DNA from: Candidatus Bathyarchaeota archaeon
Lineage (GTDB): Archaea > Thermoproteota > Bathyarchaeia > Bathyarchaeales > Bathycorpusculaceae
DNA: 64,000 nt
Direction of reading: 5' to 3'
NCBI GenBank assembly: GCA_026014585.1
Contig: JAOZIA010000002.1
Location: forward strand, 41,677-105,676
A program made the translations under genes and the position numbers. Under the pieces are notes generated by a model. That model was not told the DNA's origin. It did no database searches and saw only the letters and a program-made list of their open reading frames with translations. Shown here one piece after another: positions 25,354 through 34,430 of the stretch (positions within the stretch are counted from its first letter, which is position 1; each line of letters begins with the position of its first letter).

Positions 25354-27000
25354 TTAGGGTTTGATTGGGTGTGTTTGTGGCTTTCTTCTGAAAAGAACCA
25401 CAGCTAAAACTGCAATGATAGCAACAACTATGACTACTGCTATGACCCAGTCTATGGGTAATCCAAAGAAGATCGGGTTTTCTGTTGTTGCACTTGGAGT
25501 TGTTGTGCCCGGGGACGTGCTGGTTTGGATTTGGATTGGCGATGCAGTTGGTGAAGCAGGAGACAGCGTTGGGATGGAAGTGAACGAGGGTATAGTTGTT
25601 GAGGTGGGTGTTTGCGGGTCAGGCGCAGTTAGGAAGGGGATGTATATTACTTTTCCAAGTATGAAATCTGTGTAATAATCATAGAAAGTTTGGTTTATCG
25701 CTGAGGAATCCGTGGTTCCCCACCAATTATTGGTTGCATCTACATCACTTACTACATAGCCGCCCATCATGCCACCACCTGGAGAACCTAAATCCATATT
25801 GTATTGAGAGTTGCCATATATGCTGTTATAGTTGGATTTGGTTGCGCCCAGTACCCCGCAAGTGTTGTAGGCAATCAAGTTATACTGAAGAAGACCACCT
25901 TTGATACCATAAGTATTGTAAACTACCGTGTTTTTTTCAGCAGTTGCATTCGATTTTGTATGGATTCCGTAAGTGCAATTATAAATCAAATTATCAGTGA
26001 TGGCTGCATCATTAGAACCCCAAACTTCTGAGCCACGGATATAAAAATTCTCGCCAACATAAATTCCAGTTCCACAGTCAAAAATTGTGTTTCCAGCAAT
26101 TGTCACTGTGGCACTTGAGTACATACCTGCATCAGGCAAACTAACTCCTGCATCGCCACCGCTTATGGTGTTCTCTAAAATTGTGACATTACGACCAGTA
26201 ACAGTTACCTCACCAGATATCATGTTAGAAGTCAGTATTGACTCGCCTGAAAGCAAAACGTCACTTGTTATAGTGTTATATGAAATAACTGAGTCATCGG
26301 CTATACTGACATCTCCATTTATGGTATTGTATGAAACTGTGGCAGATGCACGACGATTACCTCCAGGAGCTCCGATAAATATTCCATTCTGGATGGTGTT
26401 ATGGGTTATTACTGGATTACCATTGCTTGTTTCAATAGATTTTCCTGATATAGCGTTTGTACCCATAATTATGTTATTAGTGATGTTTCCTGAACTGTAA
26501 GTACTGATAGCAACACCTTGAGTAATTGTGTTTCCTATAATTATTGAATAGTTACCACTGACGCAAACTCTACCATCGATATAGCTGTTGCTGATTTTTG
26601 TGTCCCAGCTACACAGCAAAGTTGAACTTGATATGCAGTAATCAATTATGCTTCCTGTTCCAGTTGCCTCATCCCAAGGCGTACTAAAGGGGGTTAATTC
26701 CAGTTCTCCACCGTTGAAGTGAATTTCTTCTCCGCTGGCACCGCGTGCAATTAAGGTGCCGTTCACCATTAGTTCATAACCATTGAAGTTCACAGTGGCA
26801 CCTGCTTCAATAGTGAGGGTTACGCCGTGGTTGATGAGCACGTTTCCTGTGAGTTCGTAGGGGCTTCCGGTTTTTGTCCAAGTGGTATCAGTGGTTATTA
26901 TGCCTGAAACGTTGCTTGCTGCTTGCACAGCACCAAAATTTACCATAACTAATGCAGCAAGTAAAGTAACAATCAAAAAAACAGTTAAACAAGACTTCAT
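25354..27000 (-). CDS. Secreted right-handed beta-helix surface protein with C-terminal anchor
   Basis: A signal peptide (1-27) is followed by repeated short coils rich in Asn/Ile/Gly (for example NTITSDVLLSGESILTSNMI) over residues about 90-430, typical of parallel beta-helix (NosD/pectate-lyase-like) proteins. The ATNNWWGTTD motif ends the helix. A Ser/Thr/Pro stalk (about 465-510), one transmembrane helix (about 515-538) and a short basic tail follow. It is probably a cell-surface protein, perhaps carbohydrate-binding; no catalytic residues could be assigned. Confidence 0.8.
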   Translation of the reverse strand: MKSCLTVFLIVTLLAALVMVNFGAVQAASNVSGIITTDTTWTKTGSPYELTGNVLINHGVTLTIEAGATVNFNGYELMVNGTLIARGASGEEIHFNGGELELTPFSTPWDEATGTGSIIDYCISSSTLLCSWDTKISNSYIDGRVCVSGNYSIIIGNTITQGVAISTYSSGNITNNIIMGTNAISGKSIETSNGNPVITHNTIQNGIFIGAPGGNRRASATVSYNTINGDVSIADDSVISYNTITSDVLLSGESILTSNMISGEVTVTGRNVTILENTISGGDAGVSLPDAGMYSSATVTIAGNTIFDCGTGIYVGENFYIRGSEVWGSNDAAITDNLIYNCTYGIHTKSNATAEKNTVVYNTYGIKGGLLQYNLIAYNTCGVLGATKSNYNSIYGNSQYNMDLGSPGGGMMGGYVVSDVDATNNWWGTTDSSAINQTFYDYYTDFILGKVIYIPFLTAPDPQTPTSTTIPSFTSIPTLSPASPTASPIQIQTSTSPGTTTPSATTENPIFFGLPIDWVIAVVIVVAIIAVLAVVLFRRKPQTHPIKP

Positions 27001-27185
27001 GATTATCCCTCAATAGTTTAAGGAAGCAAAGCCAACTTAAGCCTTTGCTAAATCCGCCCTCAGAAAAAACCTCTTCAATGGAAAGTGACAGACACATTGG
27101 CATTTCGCGAGTTATCCTTGAATTTGTTTGGGGGTTTGCAATGTGAAGTGGTGTTTGTATTTTTCAATGGGTGAAATAAACTACA

Positions 27186-27214
27186 GCTAAAGAATATAAA
27201 AAAATAAAAATTAA
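27186..27214 (-). terminator. T-rich terminator of the ribosomal protein operon
   Basis: On the minus strand, after the rpl30 stop, the sequence contains TTTTCTTAATTTTTATTTTTTTA. It marks the end of the long rpl22-rpl30 operon. Confidence 0.6.
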
Positions 27215-27231
27215 GAAAATACGCTGGCTGT

Positions 27232-27720
27232 TTAGACCATGCGTTTAACGAGGTCGTTTATTGCTGCACCGCGGTTTCCTGCTTCGCCGCCTGCGCGGAA
27301 GCTCTTTTTGGTGTTACCCTTAAAGCCTTTGCGTGGCGGATGCAACTTAAACACTGGAACCGTGAGCGCTAATTTTGCAAATTCGACTTTACCAGCCATT
27401 ATGGCGTCGGCAAGTTCCTCAAAGTTTTGGAATCCAGCTTTTTGCAGGTATTCCTCAGTGACTTTGTTGTTGCCTGCTAAGCGTCCACGTTTCTGGATTA
27501 GCTCTGCAATGGTTGCTTTGTCTGCTTCGCCCCAGGTTACGTAGCTGTTGACACGTTGAAGCATACCTTTGTATGCTGGGCGGTTGTCAATTAGTACTGC
27601 ATGGTTTGTGTGTTCTAAGTGTAGGAACTTGAGTGTTTCTCGTGTTTCGCGTTGTGCTCTAACTATACCGCGGATTTTAACCACGAGTAAAGGTGTATAT
27701 GCTTGTGTTTCTTGCGACAT
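27232..27720 (-). CDS. rpl30: Ribosomal protein L30
   Basis: A 162-residue archaeal L30 with LLVVKIRGIV and KFLHLEHTNHAVLID near the N-terminus and a C-terminal basic region. ATG 27720 is preferred over an in-frame TTG at 27735 because GGGTGA lies just upstream, within the end of rps5. It is last in the operon; rpl15 and secY, usually next in archaea, are absent. Confidence 0.93.
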   Translation of the reverse strand: MSQETQAYTPLLVVKIRGIVRAQRETRETLKFLHLEHTNHAVLIDNRPAYKGMLQRVNSYVTWGEADKATIAELIQKRGRLAGNNKVTEEYLQKAGFQNFEELADAIMAGKVEFAKLALTVPVFKLHPPRKGFKGNTKKSFRAGGEAGNRGAAINDLVKRMV

Positions 27721-27722
27721 TT

Positions 27723-28370
27723 CTATTTCACCCAATCCTGCTGAGTAATCAAATTGTATGTTTTGGTTAATCCGTCAAAGATAGCGCATGCATAAGAGGG
27801 CACTGTTCTTGTGGAGCCGTAGCTTCTCATCCATAGGTCTTTGATTCCAGCTAAGCCCAAAATTACTTTGGCTACTTCGCTGCTGACCAATCCTAAACCT
27901 CTTGGACCAGGAACAATAACGACACGGACACCGCCACATTTTCCTTCCACTTGGAATGGAACTGAGTGAGGTTTTCCGCAACCGCATTCCCAACTTCCGC
28001 ATCCACGTTTAACTGGAACAATGTTGATTCTTGCGTTTGCTGCGGCTTTCTCGATGGCATTGCGGACTTGACCAGCTTTTCCGTTGCCAAGGCCGATGTA
28101 GCCGTCTCTGTTGCCGACTGCGACGATTGCTTTGAAGCGTGATTTTTCGCCTGCGTCAGTTTGTTTCTGTACCAAGTTAACGTTGATGACTTCTTCCTGA
28201 AGGTCAGGTAGAAGGGCATCTACTATTTGGGGTTCGCTGATTTTTATGCCGCTTAGGAAAACGTCTTCGATGGTTGTGATTTTACCTTCTTGGATCATTT
28301 TTCCAAGGCGTGTTTTAGGAACCCATTCTTCTAAATTAACGGTTCTTCTATCTCCTTGTTGTCGACTCAT
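27723..28370 (-). CDS. rps5: Ribosomal protein S5
   Basis: The 215-residue protein has RFKAIVAVGNRDGYIGLG (S5 double-stranded RNA-binding domain, residues about 77-94) and VVIVPGPRGLGLV. Its ATG overlaps the rpl18 stop (ATGA). The stop is TAG. Confidence 0.96.
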   Translation of the reverse strand: MSRQQGDRRTVNLEEWVPKTRLGKMIQEGKITTIEDVFLSGIKISEPQIVDALLPDLQEEVINVNLVQKQTDAGEKSRFKAIVAVGNRDGYIGLGNGKAGQVRNAIEKAAANARINIVPVKRGCGSWECGCGKPHSVPFQVEGKCGGVRVVIVPGPRGLGLVSSEVAKVILGLAGIKDLWMRSYGSTRTVPSYACAIFDGLTKTYNLITQQDWVK

Positions 28371-28972
28371 GCTTTCTTCTCACCCTTTTTGAATGAAGCC
28401 ACAATTTCGGCTTTAACTTTGGTAAAGTGCTCAGGCAACTTTTCAGGTGCAAGACCCTGCGCCAAGTATTTTGAGAATTTAGCGTTGTACTCATCTGAGC
28501 CTACACCTAAACTCTTTGCATATTTAGCAACTTGCTCACCCTTGTAGCGTTCTTTAACAAGTTTTTCCTCGCTAAATGGAATATCCACGCCGCCGTCAAC
28601 CACTCCGTTGAGCATAGCAAAGATTTTGGAACCTTTAGTCGGCGAAACCAACCCGATATCCAAAATTGCTTCTTCAATGCCATTTGATTTGGCACGTAAA
28701 CCACAGATTAAACCTGTTAAGTATGCTGCGGAAGTGTTTCCTGTTGCTGCTTTCCAACCAAAACTCTTGACGAGTTCGCGGCTGTTTGCTGCAGCTAACA
28801 CTTGGTCACCTTCAGTTTTTGTAATGACGATTTGTACGTTAGCGTTTTTCAGTGAACCACGAACAACCAAGCGGGGTCTGCCAGATATAACAAAGCCTTT
28901 GCGCGCTTGATAGTCAGTTTTGCCTTCTCTTCTACGTCTCAGTTGTAATCGGTAATTTGCACTTTTTGCCAT
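28367..28972 (-). CDS. rpl18: Ribosomal protein L18
   Basis: A 201-residue archaeal/eukaryotic-type L18 (5S rRNA binding), with RRRREGKTDYQARKG, GRPRLVVRGS and GLICGLRAK. Normal length for archaea. One bp separates it from rpl19e. Confidence 0.96.
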   Translation of the reverse strand: MAKSANYRLQLRRRREGKTDYQARKGFVISGRPRLVVRGSLKNANVQIVITKTEGDQVLAAANSRELVKSFGWKAATGNTSAAYLTGLICGLRAKSNGIEEAILDIGLVSPTKGSKIFAMLNGVVDGGVDIPFSEEKLVKERYKGEQVAKYAKSLGVGSDEYNAKFSKYLAQGLAPEKLPEHFTKVKAEIVASFKKGEKKA

Positions 28973-28973
28973 C

Positions 28974-29429
28974 TTAACGTTTCCTCCATAAATCTTTAGC
29001 TTTTAAGTTACGTTCTAAATCAGCAATTGATTCAAAACGTCCACTGCCCGCCATCCTGTAAAATTCCGTGTAGGTTTCTTCAGTGATTACGCGGTTAGCT
29101 TTAAGTTCACGCAGTTTACGACGCAAAGCACGAATCTTAAGCATCCAAGCATCCTTCTTGGTAACTTTGGCTGTGCTAGAACCAGTATAACTACCAGCAC
29201 CTTGGCGTCTACCCAAGCGTTTCTTTGCCTGAATGGTTTTTGCGCGTCCTCTGCTCACGCCCGCTGCTGGCAATGAAACAATTATTTTTTCATGAATCAG
29301 CTTGCGGATTTCTTCTCTTGTAATTGCGCCTTCAACATCGTCCATTCGTTCAGGATTTATCCAGACACGATTCTTCCCAACTTTGAGGATTTGAGCAGCT
29401 AAACGGCGCTGACTACTTAGGTCGGTCAT
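28974..29429 (-). CDS. rpl19e: Ribosomal protein L19e
   Basis: The 151-residue protein with QRRLAAQILKVGKNRVWI and RGRAKTIQAKKRLGRRQG matches L19e. It overlaps the rpl32e stop by 4 bp. Confidence 0.96.
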   Translation of the reverse strand: MTDLSSQRRLAAQILKVGKNRVWINPERMDDVEGAITREEIRKLIHEKIIVSLPAAGVSRGRAKTIQAKKRLGRRQGAGSYTGSSTAKVTKKDAWMLKIRALRRKLRELKANRVITEETYTEFYRMAGSGRFESIADLERNLKAKDLWRKR

Positions 29430-29989
29430 TGTTTCTTTTCTCCCTTTTTGGCTTTAGATTTTTCTTTAGGTTTTGCCTTCTCTTTTTTTGGCGCTTCTTT
29501 CTTCTTTTCTTTCTTTTCAGCTTTTGGTTTTTCTGCTTTCTTTTCCTCTTCGACTTCCTCTTCAGCGCCTTCTTCGGGCTCTTCTATCTCAGCAGTGATT
29601 TTAACGTTTAAAACCTTGATTTTGAGGTTTTTTGCTGCTTCAATGATTAATGCTCGTTTTCGTTTGCCAACAGTGCGTCCGATTCTTGCAGCTTGGGTTG
29701 CTGGGTCAATAGTTGATAGGTCAGCAACATTGTTAACTATCACTTCGCGGTATCCAGAGGGGTGCAAGCCACGGGTTGCTTTGGGACCTTTATAGCCCGA
29801 ACTGGGCATTGGTGGCCAACCCTTAACTTTTTGGCGGACTTTATTGTCTAAACCGCGTGGTCTTCGCCAGCTTTCGCTAAATTTGTCATAGCGCCAGCTT
29901 TCTGGTCTTACGAAGGCTGGTTTCTTGCTTTTTATGCGTTGTCGTAAGCGTAATGCTCTGCGTGGGGTTGGTGAATTGTTTTCTGACAT
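29426..29989 (-). CDS. rpl32e: Ribosomal protein L32e with Lys/Glu-rich C-terminal tail
   Basis: The L32e core (residues about 10-130) has KPAFVRPESWRYDKF and GYKGPKATRGLHPSGY. Residues about 133-187 are an added tail of Glu, then Lys/Glu/Pro/Ala repeats, longer than usual archaeal L32e. It overlaps the rpl6 stop by one base. Confidence 0.94.
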   Translation of the reverse strand: MSENNSPTPRRALRLRQRIKSKKPAFVRPESWRYDKFSESWRRPRGLDNKVRQKVKGWPPMPSSGYKGPKATRGLHPSGYREVIVNNVADLSTIDPATQAARIGRTVGKRKRALIIEAAKNLKIKVLNVKITAEIEEPEEGAEEEVEEEKKAEKPKAEKKEKKKEAPKKEKAKPKEKSKAKKGEKKQ

Positions 29990-30534
29990 TATGCCATTCC
30001 TTCATTTTGTTCGTAAACGTAAATACCGTCAAGGAAAACTCTTGGGTCTTTTCCGCGGACTTTGGTTGATTGTTCAATGTTTGCGGCTGTTTGGCTGACT
30101 TGTTCTAAGTTGATACCCTCAATAACCACGTCTTCGTTGTCTATTTTTACTTTAACGTCGCCGAGGATTTTTACGTGTCTTGGTCGTCTTTCGCCTGTGA
30201 AGTTTTCAATGAGGACGGAGCGACCTTGTACTTTCACTGAGATGGGAAAGTGAGAGAACACAATCTTCATCTTGTAAGTGTAGCCGCTTGTTACGCCTTT
30301 TATCATGTTTTTAATGTGTGATTCAAGTGTGCCGACTAATGCGGATTCTTTTTTGCGGGGCCATTTTGCCCAGATTTTGACTTCTTTACCTTGTCCTTCC
30401 ATTTCTACGGATGCATGTGAGAAGTCTCGTATCAGGGTGCCTTTTGTGCCTTTAACAGTAACGACTTTTCCTGCTACTGTGACATCCACATCATCGGGGA
30501 CTTGAACGATTCGGGATACTTCAGGTAAACGCAT
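29989..30534 (-). CDS. rpl6: Ribosomal protein L6
   Basis: A 181-residue protein with two L6 repeats, VTVKGTKGTLIRDFS and RSVLIENFTGERRPR. ATG 30534 is preceded by GGTGG at about 6 nt, so it is favoured over GTG 30543. It follows rps8 closely. Confidence 0.95.
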   Translation of the reverse strand: MRLPEVSRIVQVPDDVDVTVAGKVVTVKGTKGTLIRDFSHASVEMEGQGKEVKIWAKWPRKKESALVGTLESHIKNMIKGVTSGYTYKMKIVFSHFPISVKVQGRSVLIENFTGERRPRHVKILGDVKVKIDNEDVVIEGINLEQVSQTAANIEQSTKVRGKDPRVFLDGIYVYEQNEGMA

Positions 30535-30544
30535 GTGAACCACC

Positions 30545-30928
30545 TTAATACACGAAGGCTAGTAGCCTTCCTCCCACGTTCTTTTCTTCTGCACTTTTGT
30601 GTGCGATGACTCCTTTGGATGTGGAGACAACCATGATGCCGACGTCTCTTGATGGAAGGAATTTCTTTTCCCATTCCTCGAATTCGGTTGATTTAACTGC
30701 AAAGCGTGGCTTTACAGCACCGCATTTGTTGATTCTGCCTAATAGTTGTACCTTGAATTTGCCTGATCTGCCGTCGTCGATGAATTCGAATTCTCCTAGG
30801 TAACCGTTGAGTTGCATGATGCGTAGAACTCGTCCGAGGAGTTTAGAGGCAGGGCTGATGATGCATTCACGTTTGTTGCGCATTTCGTTGTTGATGATTG
30901 TTATCAAACCATTTGTTAAAGTGTCCAT
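30545..30928 (-). CDS. rps8: Ribosomal protein S8
   Basis: The 127-residue protein shows the S8 N-terminal helix (LTNGLITIINNEMRNKRE) and C-terminal VGIMVVSTSKGVIAHKSA. Binds 16S rRNA centrally. Twelve bp downstream of rps14. Confidence 0.96.
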   Translation of the reverse strand: MDTLTNGLITIINNEMRNKRECIISPASKLLGRVLRIMQLNGYLGEFEFIDDGRSGKFKVQLLGRINKCGAVKPRFAVKSTEFEEWEKKFLPSRDVGIMVVSTSKGVIAHKSAEEKNVGGRLLAFVY

Positions 30929-30940
30929 TGCTTTTTGCTC

Positions 30941-31105
30941 CTACTCATATTTTTTGAATCCTAATTTTGGTGCAGCTTCTCGGAAACAATGTCTGCACAG
31001 GTACAAATCGTAACGTCTGATGACTGGACCGTATGAGCCGCATCTTACGCATGGACGTACACCTTTTCCGTATTTTCGTTCTTTCTTTAATTGCTGTTTT
31101 CCCAT
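30941..31105 (-). CDS. rps14: Ribosomal protein S14, zinc-binding type
   Basis: A 54-residue protein, [15 protein letters not shown] start, with zinc ligands Cys19, Cys22, Cys37 and Cys40 (CVRC and CRHC). ATG 31105 has GAGGGTGA upstream; the stop is TAG at 30941-30943. It sits between rpl5 and rps8 as expected. Confidence 0.96.
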   Translation of the reverse strand: MGKQQLKKERKYGKGVRPCVRCGSYGPVIRRYDLYLCRHCFREAAPKLGFKKYE

Positions 31106-31116
31106 ACATTCACCCT

Positions 31117-31653
31117 CTAAACAAGTTCTACTCCTAACAATTGCTTAATGAAGAACATTGATTCTTCAGGCGTTAACTTGTGCTTTAGACCGACATGTTT
31201 GTTCTGCTTTCGGCGTGTCTTGATTCGTTGCCCTGGACGGTTCACGGTGACACAAATGTCCATTCCGAAGATACCCACATCAGGGTCATATCTGACACCC
31301 GGGATTTCGATGTGTTCTTTTAAGCCAAAAGAGAAGTTGCCGAATTCATCAAAGGATCTTTTTGAGACTTTGTTATCGACAATTGGCAGGACTTTCTTTA
31401 GGAAGTCTATTGCTTTTTGGCGTCTAAGAGTCACTACAACAGCGATTGATTCGCCTTCACGAATGCCGAAGTCTCTGATGCTTTTCTTGGCTCTTCGTTT
31501 AACTGGGTTTTGGTCAGTGATTTCTTTTAGTACGCGGGAAGCTTTCTCCAGTGGTTCACCTGATTTGCCAGCGTTTAAGTTGACAACTACTTTTTCAATT
31601 CTTGGCTGACGCATTGGATGCTCTTGCCAGATTTGAGTGAAATCTTCAGACAA
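31117..31653 (-). CDS. rpl5: Ribosomal protein L5
   Basis: The 178-residue L5 has [18 protein letters not shown] near the N-terminus and [18 protein letters not shown]. Contacts 5S rRNA. It lies one bp downstream of rps4e. Confidence 0.96.
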   Translation of the reverse strand: MSEDFTQIWQEHPMRQPRIEKVVVNLNAGKSGEPLEKASRVLKEITDQNPVKRRAKKSIRDFGIREGESIAVVVTLRRQKAIDFLKKVLPIVDNKVSKRSFDEFGNFSFGLKEHIEIPGVRYDPDVGIFGMDICVTVNRPGQRIKTRRKQNKHVGLKHKLTPEESMFFIKQLLGVELV

Positions 31654-31654
31654 A

Positions 31655-32410
31655 TCATGCAGCCTCCGGTAATGCTATTAGAGGTTCGGTTTCTCCTATG
31701 GAAAACACGAAGTCAAGGATTGTTTGGTATTTTGCACCTTGAGCGTCCTCAATGACTACTAGTGCTTGGCGGCGTTTTTTAGCTTCGGTTTTTTCGATTT
31801 CAACGATTCTACCGATTTTACCAATGTTCTTTCCGCCTGTAAGTACTGCCAAGTTTCCTTCTTTGACTTTTAATGCTTCAGTGACTTGCTGATCTTCTAA
31901 GTTAATTTTGAGCACGTCAAATGTTTCGTATGTTACTTCAACTGGGTTTTTGATGTCTGCAACTTGTATTAGCATGTTTGAGCCATTGTGTAGGGCAATT
32001 TGAACTGCGTTTGTAGCAGTCTTTTTGTCTTCAACACGGGCTAGTTTGAAGTTTGCTTCTTCTTTGCTTATTGGAAACAGGAATAGACCCTTGTGTGATG
32101 GTATAACACGGTAATATTTGTCAGCAACAGGCATGGAGATGACATCCATTAAACCGACAGGATAATCATCTTTCTTGACAACTTTGCCGTTAACCAATAC
32201 TTTACCTTCAGTTAGGATTAATCTGCCTTCTCTGCGGTTGTCTGCAACCTCAAGCATGTCACGTAGAACAAGCGTTAAGGGTAAGCAGTCTTGGAGCGAG
32301 TGAGGTCCAGATGATGGTTTTACTATCCAAGGTAGCTCTTTTCTGTGAATAGGCCAGTATTTTGGTGCTGGCTTACGTTTTAGCCTTGCTGTTTTTCCTC
32401 TTCGTCCCAT
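31655..32410 (-). CDS. rps4e: Ribosomal protein S4e
   Basis: The 251-residue protein starts MGRRGKTARLKRKPAPKYW, then an S4 RNA-binding domain (LVLRDMLEVADNRREGRLIL) and a KOW-type segment (LAVLTGGKNIGKIGRIV). S4e is specific to archaea and eukaryotes. Confidence 0.96.
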   Translation of the reverse strand: MGRRGKTARLKRKPAPKYWPIHRKELPWIVKPSSGPHSLQDCLPLTLVLRDMLEVADNRREGRLILTEGKVLVNGKVVKKDDYPVGLMDVISMPVADKYYRVIPSHKGLFLFPISKEEANFKLARVEDKKTATNAVQIALHNGSNMLIQVADIKNPVEVTYETFDVLKINLEDQQVTEALKVKEGNLAVLTGGKNIGKIGRIVEIEKTEAKKRRQALVVIEDAQGAKYQTILDFVFSIGETEPLIALPEAA

Positions 32411-32411
32411 T

Positions 32412-33086
32412 TTATTGTCCTCCCTCTACTTTTTTAGAGGTTTTAGGTTTAGCGCGAGATTTTGCAGCTTTCTTGGGCTCTTCCTCAGCTTCTTCTTTTG
32501 CTGGAGCTTTCTTTGCTGCTTTTGGCTTAACTTCCTTCTTTGAGGTAGCTTTTGCGGCGGGTTTCTTTGCAGGTGCATTCTTTGCGACAGGAGCTTCTAC
32601 TTCTGTAGGTTGCTCTTCTGCAACTGCCACAGGTTTTTCCTCTTCAACTTTGGCTTTCTTTGCGGGTGGTGTTGCCTTTACTTTGACTTTTTCTTCTTTT
32701 TCTTTCTTTGATGGCGGTGCTTCTTTTCTGTTGATTATGTTTTTGCGCCATTTATCGTCAAGGTTAAGGTTTCTAATCATGACTTTGGAGGGGTGAACTG
32801 CTAAGAAAATGTTTGTTCCATCAGTTTTTTCCCGTGTTAAACCTTCCATGTATATTCGGAAGTGTTTAAGGTCGATTCGTGAAACTTTGCCTTCAAATCC
32901 TTTGTGGTCTCCACGTTGAATCTTTACTGTGTCACCTTTGCGGACTGGGAGAGTTTTCACGCCCTTCTGTACAGCTAATTCCTTGGAAAGCGGAGCAGCC
33001 ATGCACTTGTGGCGAATATGCGCAGGCGCGTTAAATAGTCGTTTTCTTTGTTTACGCGGATTTTTTACTGAGTTTGTTTTCTGCAT
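32412..33086 (-). CDS. rpl24: Ribosomal protein L24 with long Lys/Ala/Glu tail
   Basis: The L24 core (residues about 1-120) includes KQRKRLFNAPAHIRHK and the KOW motif RKGDTVKIQRGDHKGFEG. Residues about 120-224 are low-complexity Lys/Ala/Glu/Pro, nearly doubling the usual archaeal length. It lies one bp upstream of rps4e. Confidence 0.94.
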   Translation of the reverse strand: MQKTNSVKNPRKQRKRLFNAPAHIRHKCMAAPLSKELAVQKGVKTLPVRKGDTVKIQRGDHKGFEGKVSRIDLKHFRIYMEGLTREKTDGTNIFLAVHPSKVMIRNLNLDDKWRKNIINRKEAPPSKKEKEEKVKVKATPPAKKAKVEEEKPVAVAEEQPTEVEAPVAKNAPAKKPAAKATSKKEVKPKAAKKAPAKEEAEEEPKKAAKSRAKPKTSKKVEGGQ

Positions 33087-33097
33087 CTCTTATTCAC

Positions 33098-33541
33098 CTA
33101 CACTATTATGCTTGAAGCGCTTGCTATTCTTGGCCAACGCTCAGCTGCTTCTCTGGCGACTGGACCACGAATTTCGGAGCCTTTCATTTCGCCTTCAGGA
33201 GTAATGATTACTGCTGCGTTATCCTCAAACTGAATCCAGACACCATCGATTCTGCGGAAAGATTTCTTTTGACGTACAATTACGGCTTGGAAAATCTTTT
33301 TACGCATATCTGGACTACCTTGGCGTACTGAAACTGTGACTTTGTCGCCGACAGTTGCTGATGGATAACGTCTTAGGCGCCCTTTGTAGCCCATTGCTTG
33401 GATTAAACGCAGGACACGTGCGCCTGTGTTATCAGTGCATCTCATTTCGGAACCAGTGTGAAGCCCACGGCTAATGTTTTGTCCGTGAGACAGCATACCT
33501 TTTGCTGTGAGGGCTCTCTGCTTTGCCTTTGCCGCACACAT
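33098..33541 (-). CDS. rpl14: Ribosomal protein L14
   Basis: A 147-residue L14 with RCTDNTGARVLRLI, ATVGDKVTVSVRQGSP and IRGPVAREAAERWPRIAS. One bp separates it from rps17. Confidence 0.96.
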   Translation of the reverse strand: MCAAKAKQRALTAKGMLSHGQNISRGLHTGSEMRCTDNTGARVLRLIQAMGYKGRLRRYPSATVGDKVTVSVRQGSPDMRKKIFQAVIVRQKKSFRRIDGVWIQFEDNAAVIITPEGEMKGSEIRGPVAREAAERWPRIASASSIIV

Positions 33542-33542
33542 T

Positions 33543-33863
33543 TTACTTTTCCTCTCCTAATTTTTCAACTACAACAAACGAGACGGTTTTGCTGATTGGT
33601 CGGCATTCTGCAATTCTCACTCGGTCGCCTTCTTTAACGTCTAAGCATGGTGGGTTGTGAGATGGAATGTGACCACGTCTACGTTCGTAACGTACGAATT
33701 TTGATGAGAACTCCATGAATTCTCGGTCTACAATCACTGTTTTATCCATTTTTGCTGTGCGGACTATTCCGTCAAGAACTCTGCCTCTTATGGCTAGTGT
33801 ACCATGGAATGGGCAGTTGCGGTCGTCACAGGTTTTCTTGGGTTTTTTAAATGTCAAAGACAA
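33543..33863 (-). CDS. rps17: Ribosomal protein S17
   Basis: A 106-residue archaeal S17 with an N-terminal CDDRNCPFHG, then VLDGIVRTAKMDKTVIVDRE and KEGDRVRIAECRPISKT. It follows rpp29 with a one-bp gap. Confidence 0.95.
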   Translation of the reverse strand: MSLTFKKPKKTCDDRNCPFHGTLAIRGRVLDGIVRTAKMDKTVIVDREFMEFSSKFVRYERRRGHIPSHNPPCLDVKEGDRVRIAECRPISKTVSFVVVEKLGEEK

Positions 33864-33864
33864 T

Positions 33865-34146
33865 TTACCATAGCCTCTTTACTGTTTTTTTTAATCTGTC
33901 TTCTGGTCTTCCAACTAAAAGAGAACCGTCAAGTTCAACCACCGTGTTATCGGTCATGGTGAAGTTGAAGATACAAGAATCTTTTACCAATCGTTTGGAT
34001 TTACCTTCATCCAAAATTGTGAGAGTATTTTTTGATTCATCAATAACTTTCCCAGCTAAGCCCATATAGTCAACATTGGGGCTTTTTACAACCATTGCTC
34101 TTGTGCCGATAAGTTCAGACTGTATAATACTAGGGGTTATTCTCAT
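33865..34146 (-). CDS. rnp1: RNase P protein component 1 (Rpp29)
   Basis: A 93-residue Sm-like beta-barrel protein with SELIGTRAMVVKSPNVDYMG and GSLLVGRPEDRLKK, typical of archaeal Rpp29. It is embedded between rpl29 and rps17, the conserved archaeal position. Its partner Rpp21 is at 16694-17026. Confidence 0.93.
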   Translation of the reverse strand: MRITPSIIQSELIGTRAMVVKSPNVDYMGLAGKVIDESKNTLTILDEGKSKRLVKDSCIFNFTMTDNTVVELDGSLLVGRPEDRLKKTVKRLW

Positions 34147-34430
34147 TTAGAAGCTTTCTCCTTTTTAGCCTTAGATGTTGACTGTTTCTTTGCAGCAGCG
34201 GGTTCAGGCTTTTCAGGTTTTTTTGATGGTTTCTTTTTCTCTTGATTTTCAATTGTTAGGACTTTCGCTATTGCTTTGCGTAGTTCATAGATTCTGGTGG
34301 GATTCTCCACTGAGCCACCAGCGTGAGTCATTGTTCGCAATCTGGAAAGTTCAGCGCGTAATTCTACAAGTTTTTTTGTGCGATCCTCAGCAGACATACT
34401 GGTGATTTCTTTTACGCGTAAAATCGGCAT
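34143..34430 (-). CDS. rpl29: Ribosomal protein L29 with basic tail
   Basis: The 95-residue protein has the L29 helical hairpin (KLVELRAELSRLRTM and ENPTRIYELRKAIAKVLT). Residues about 69-95 are Lys/Pro/Ala/Ser rich, an extension beyond the usual 65-70. It overlaps rps3 by one base and rpp29 by 4 bp. Confidence 0.95.
   Translation of the reverse strand: MPILRVKEITSMSAEDRTKKLVELRAELSRLRTMTHAGGSVENPTRIYELRKAIAKVLTIENQEKKKPSKKPEKPEPAAAKKQSTSKAKKEKASK

Noticed and set aside
29429..29795. Plus-strand open frames opposite rpl32e
   Set aside because: Phe/Ser-rich shadows of the Lys/Glu tail codons of L32e, with no homology or ribosome-binding site.
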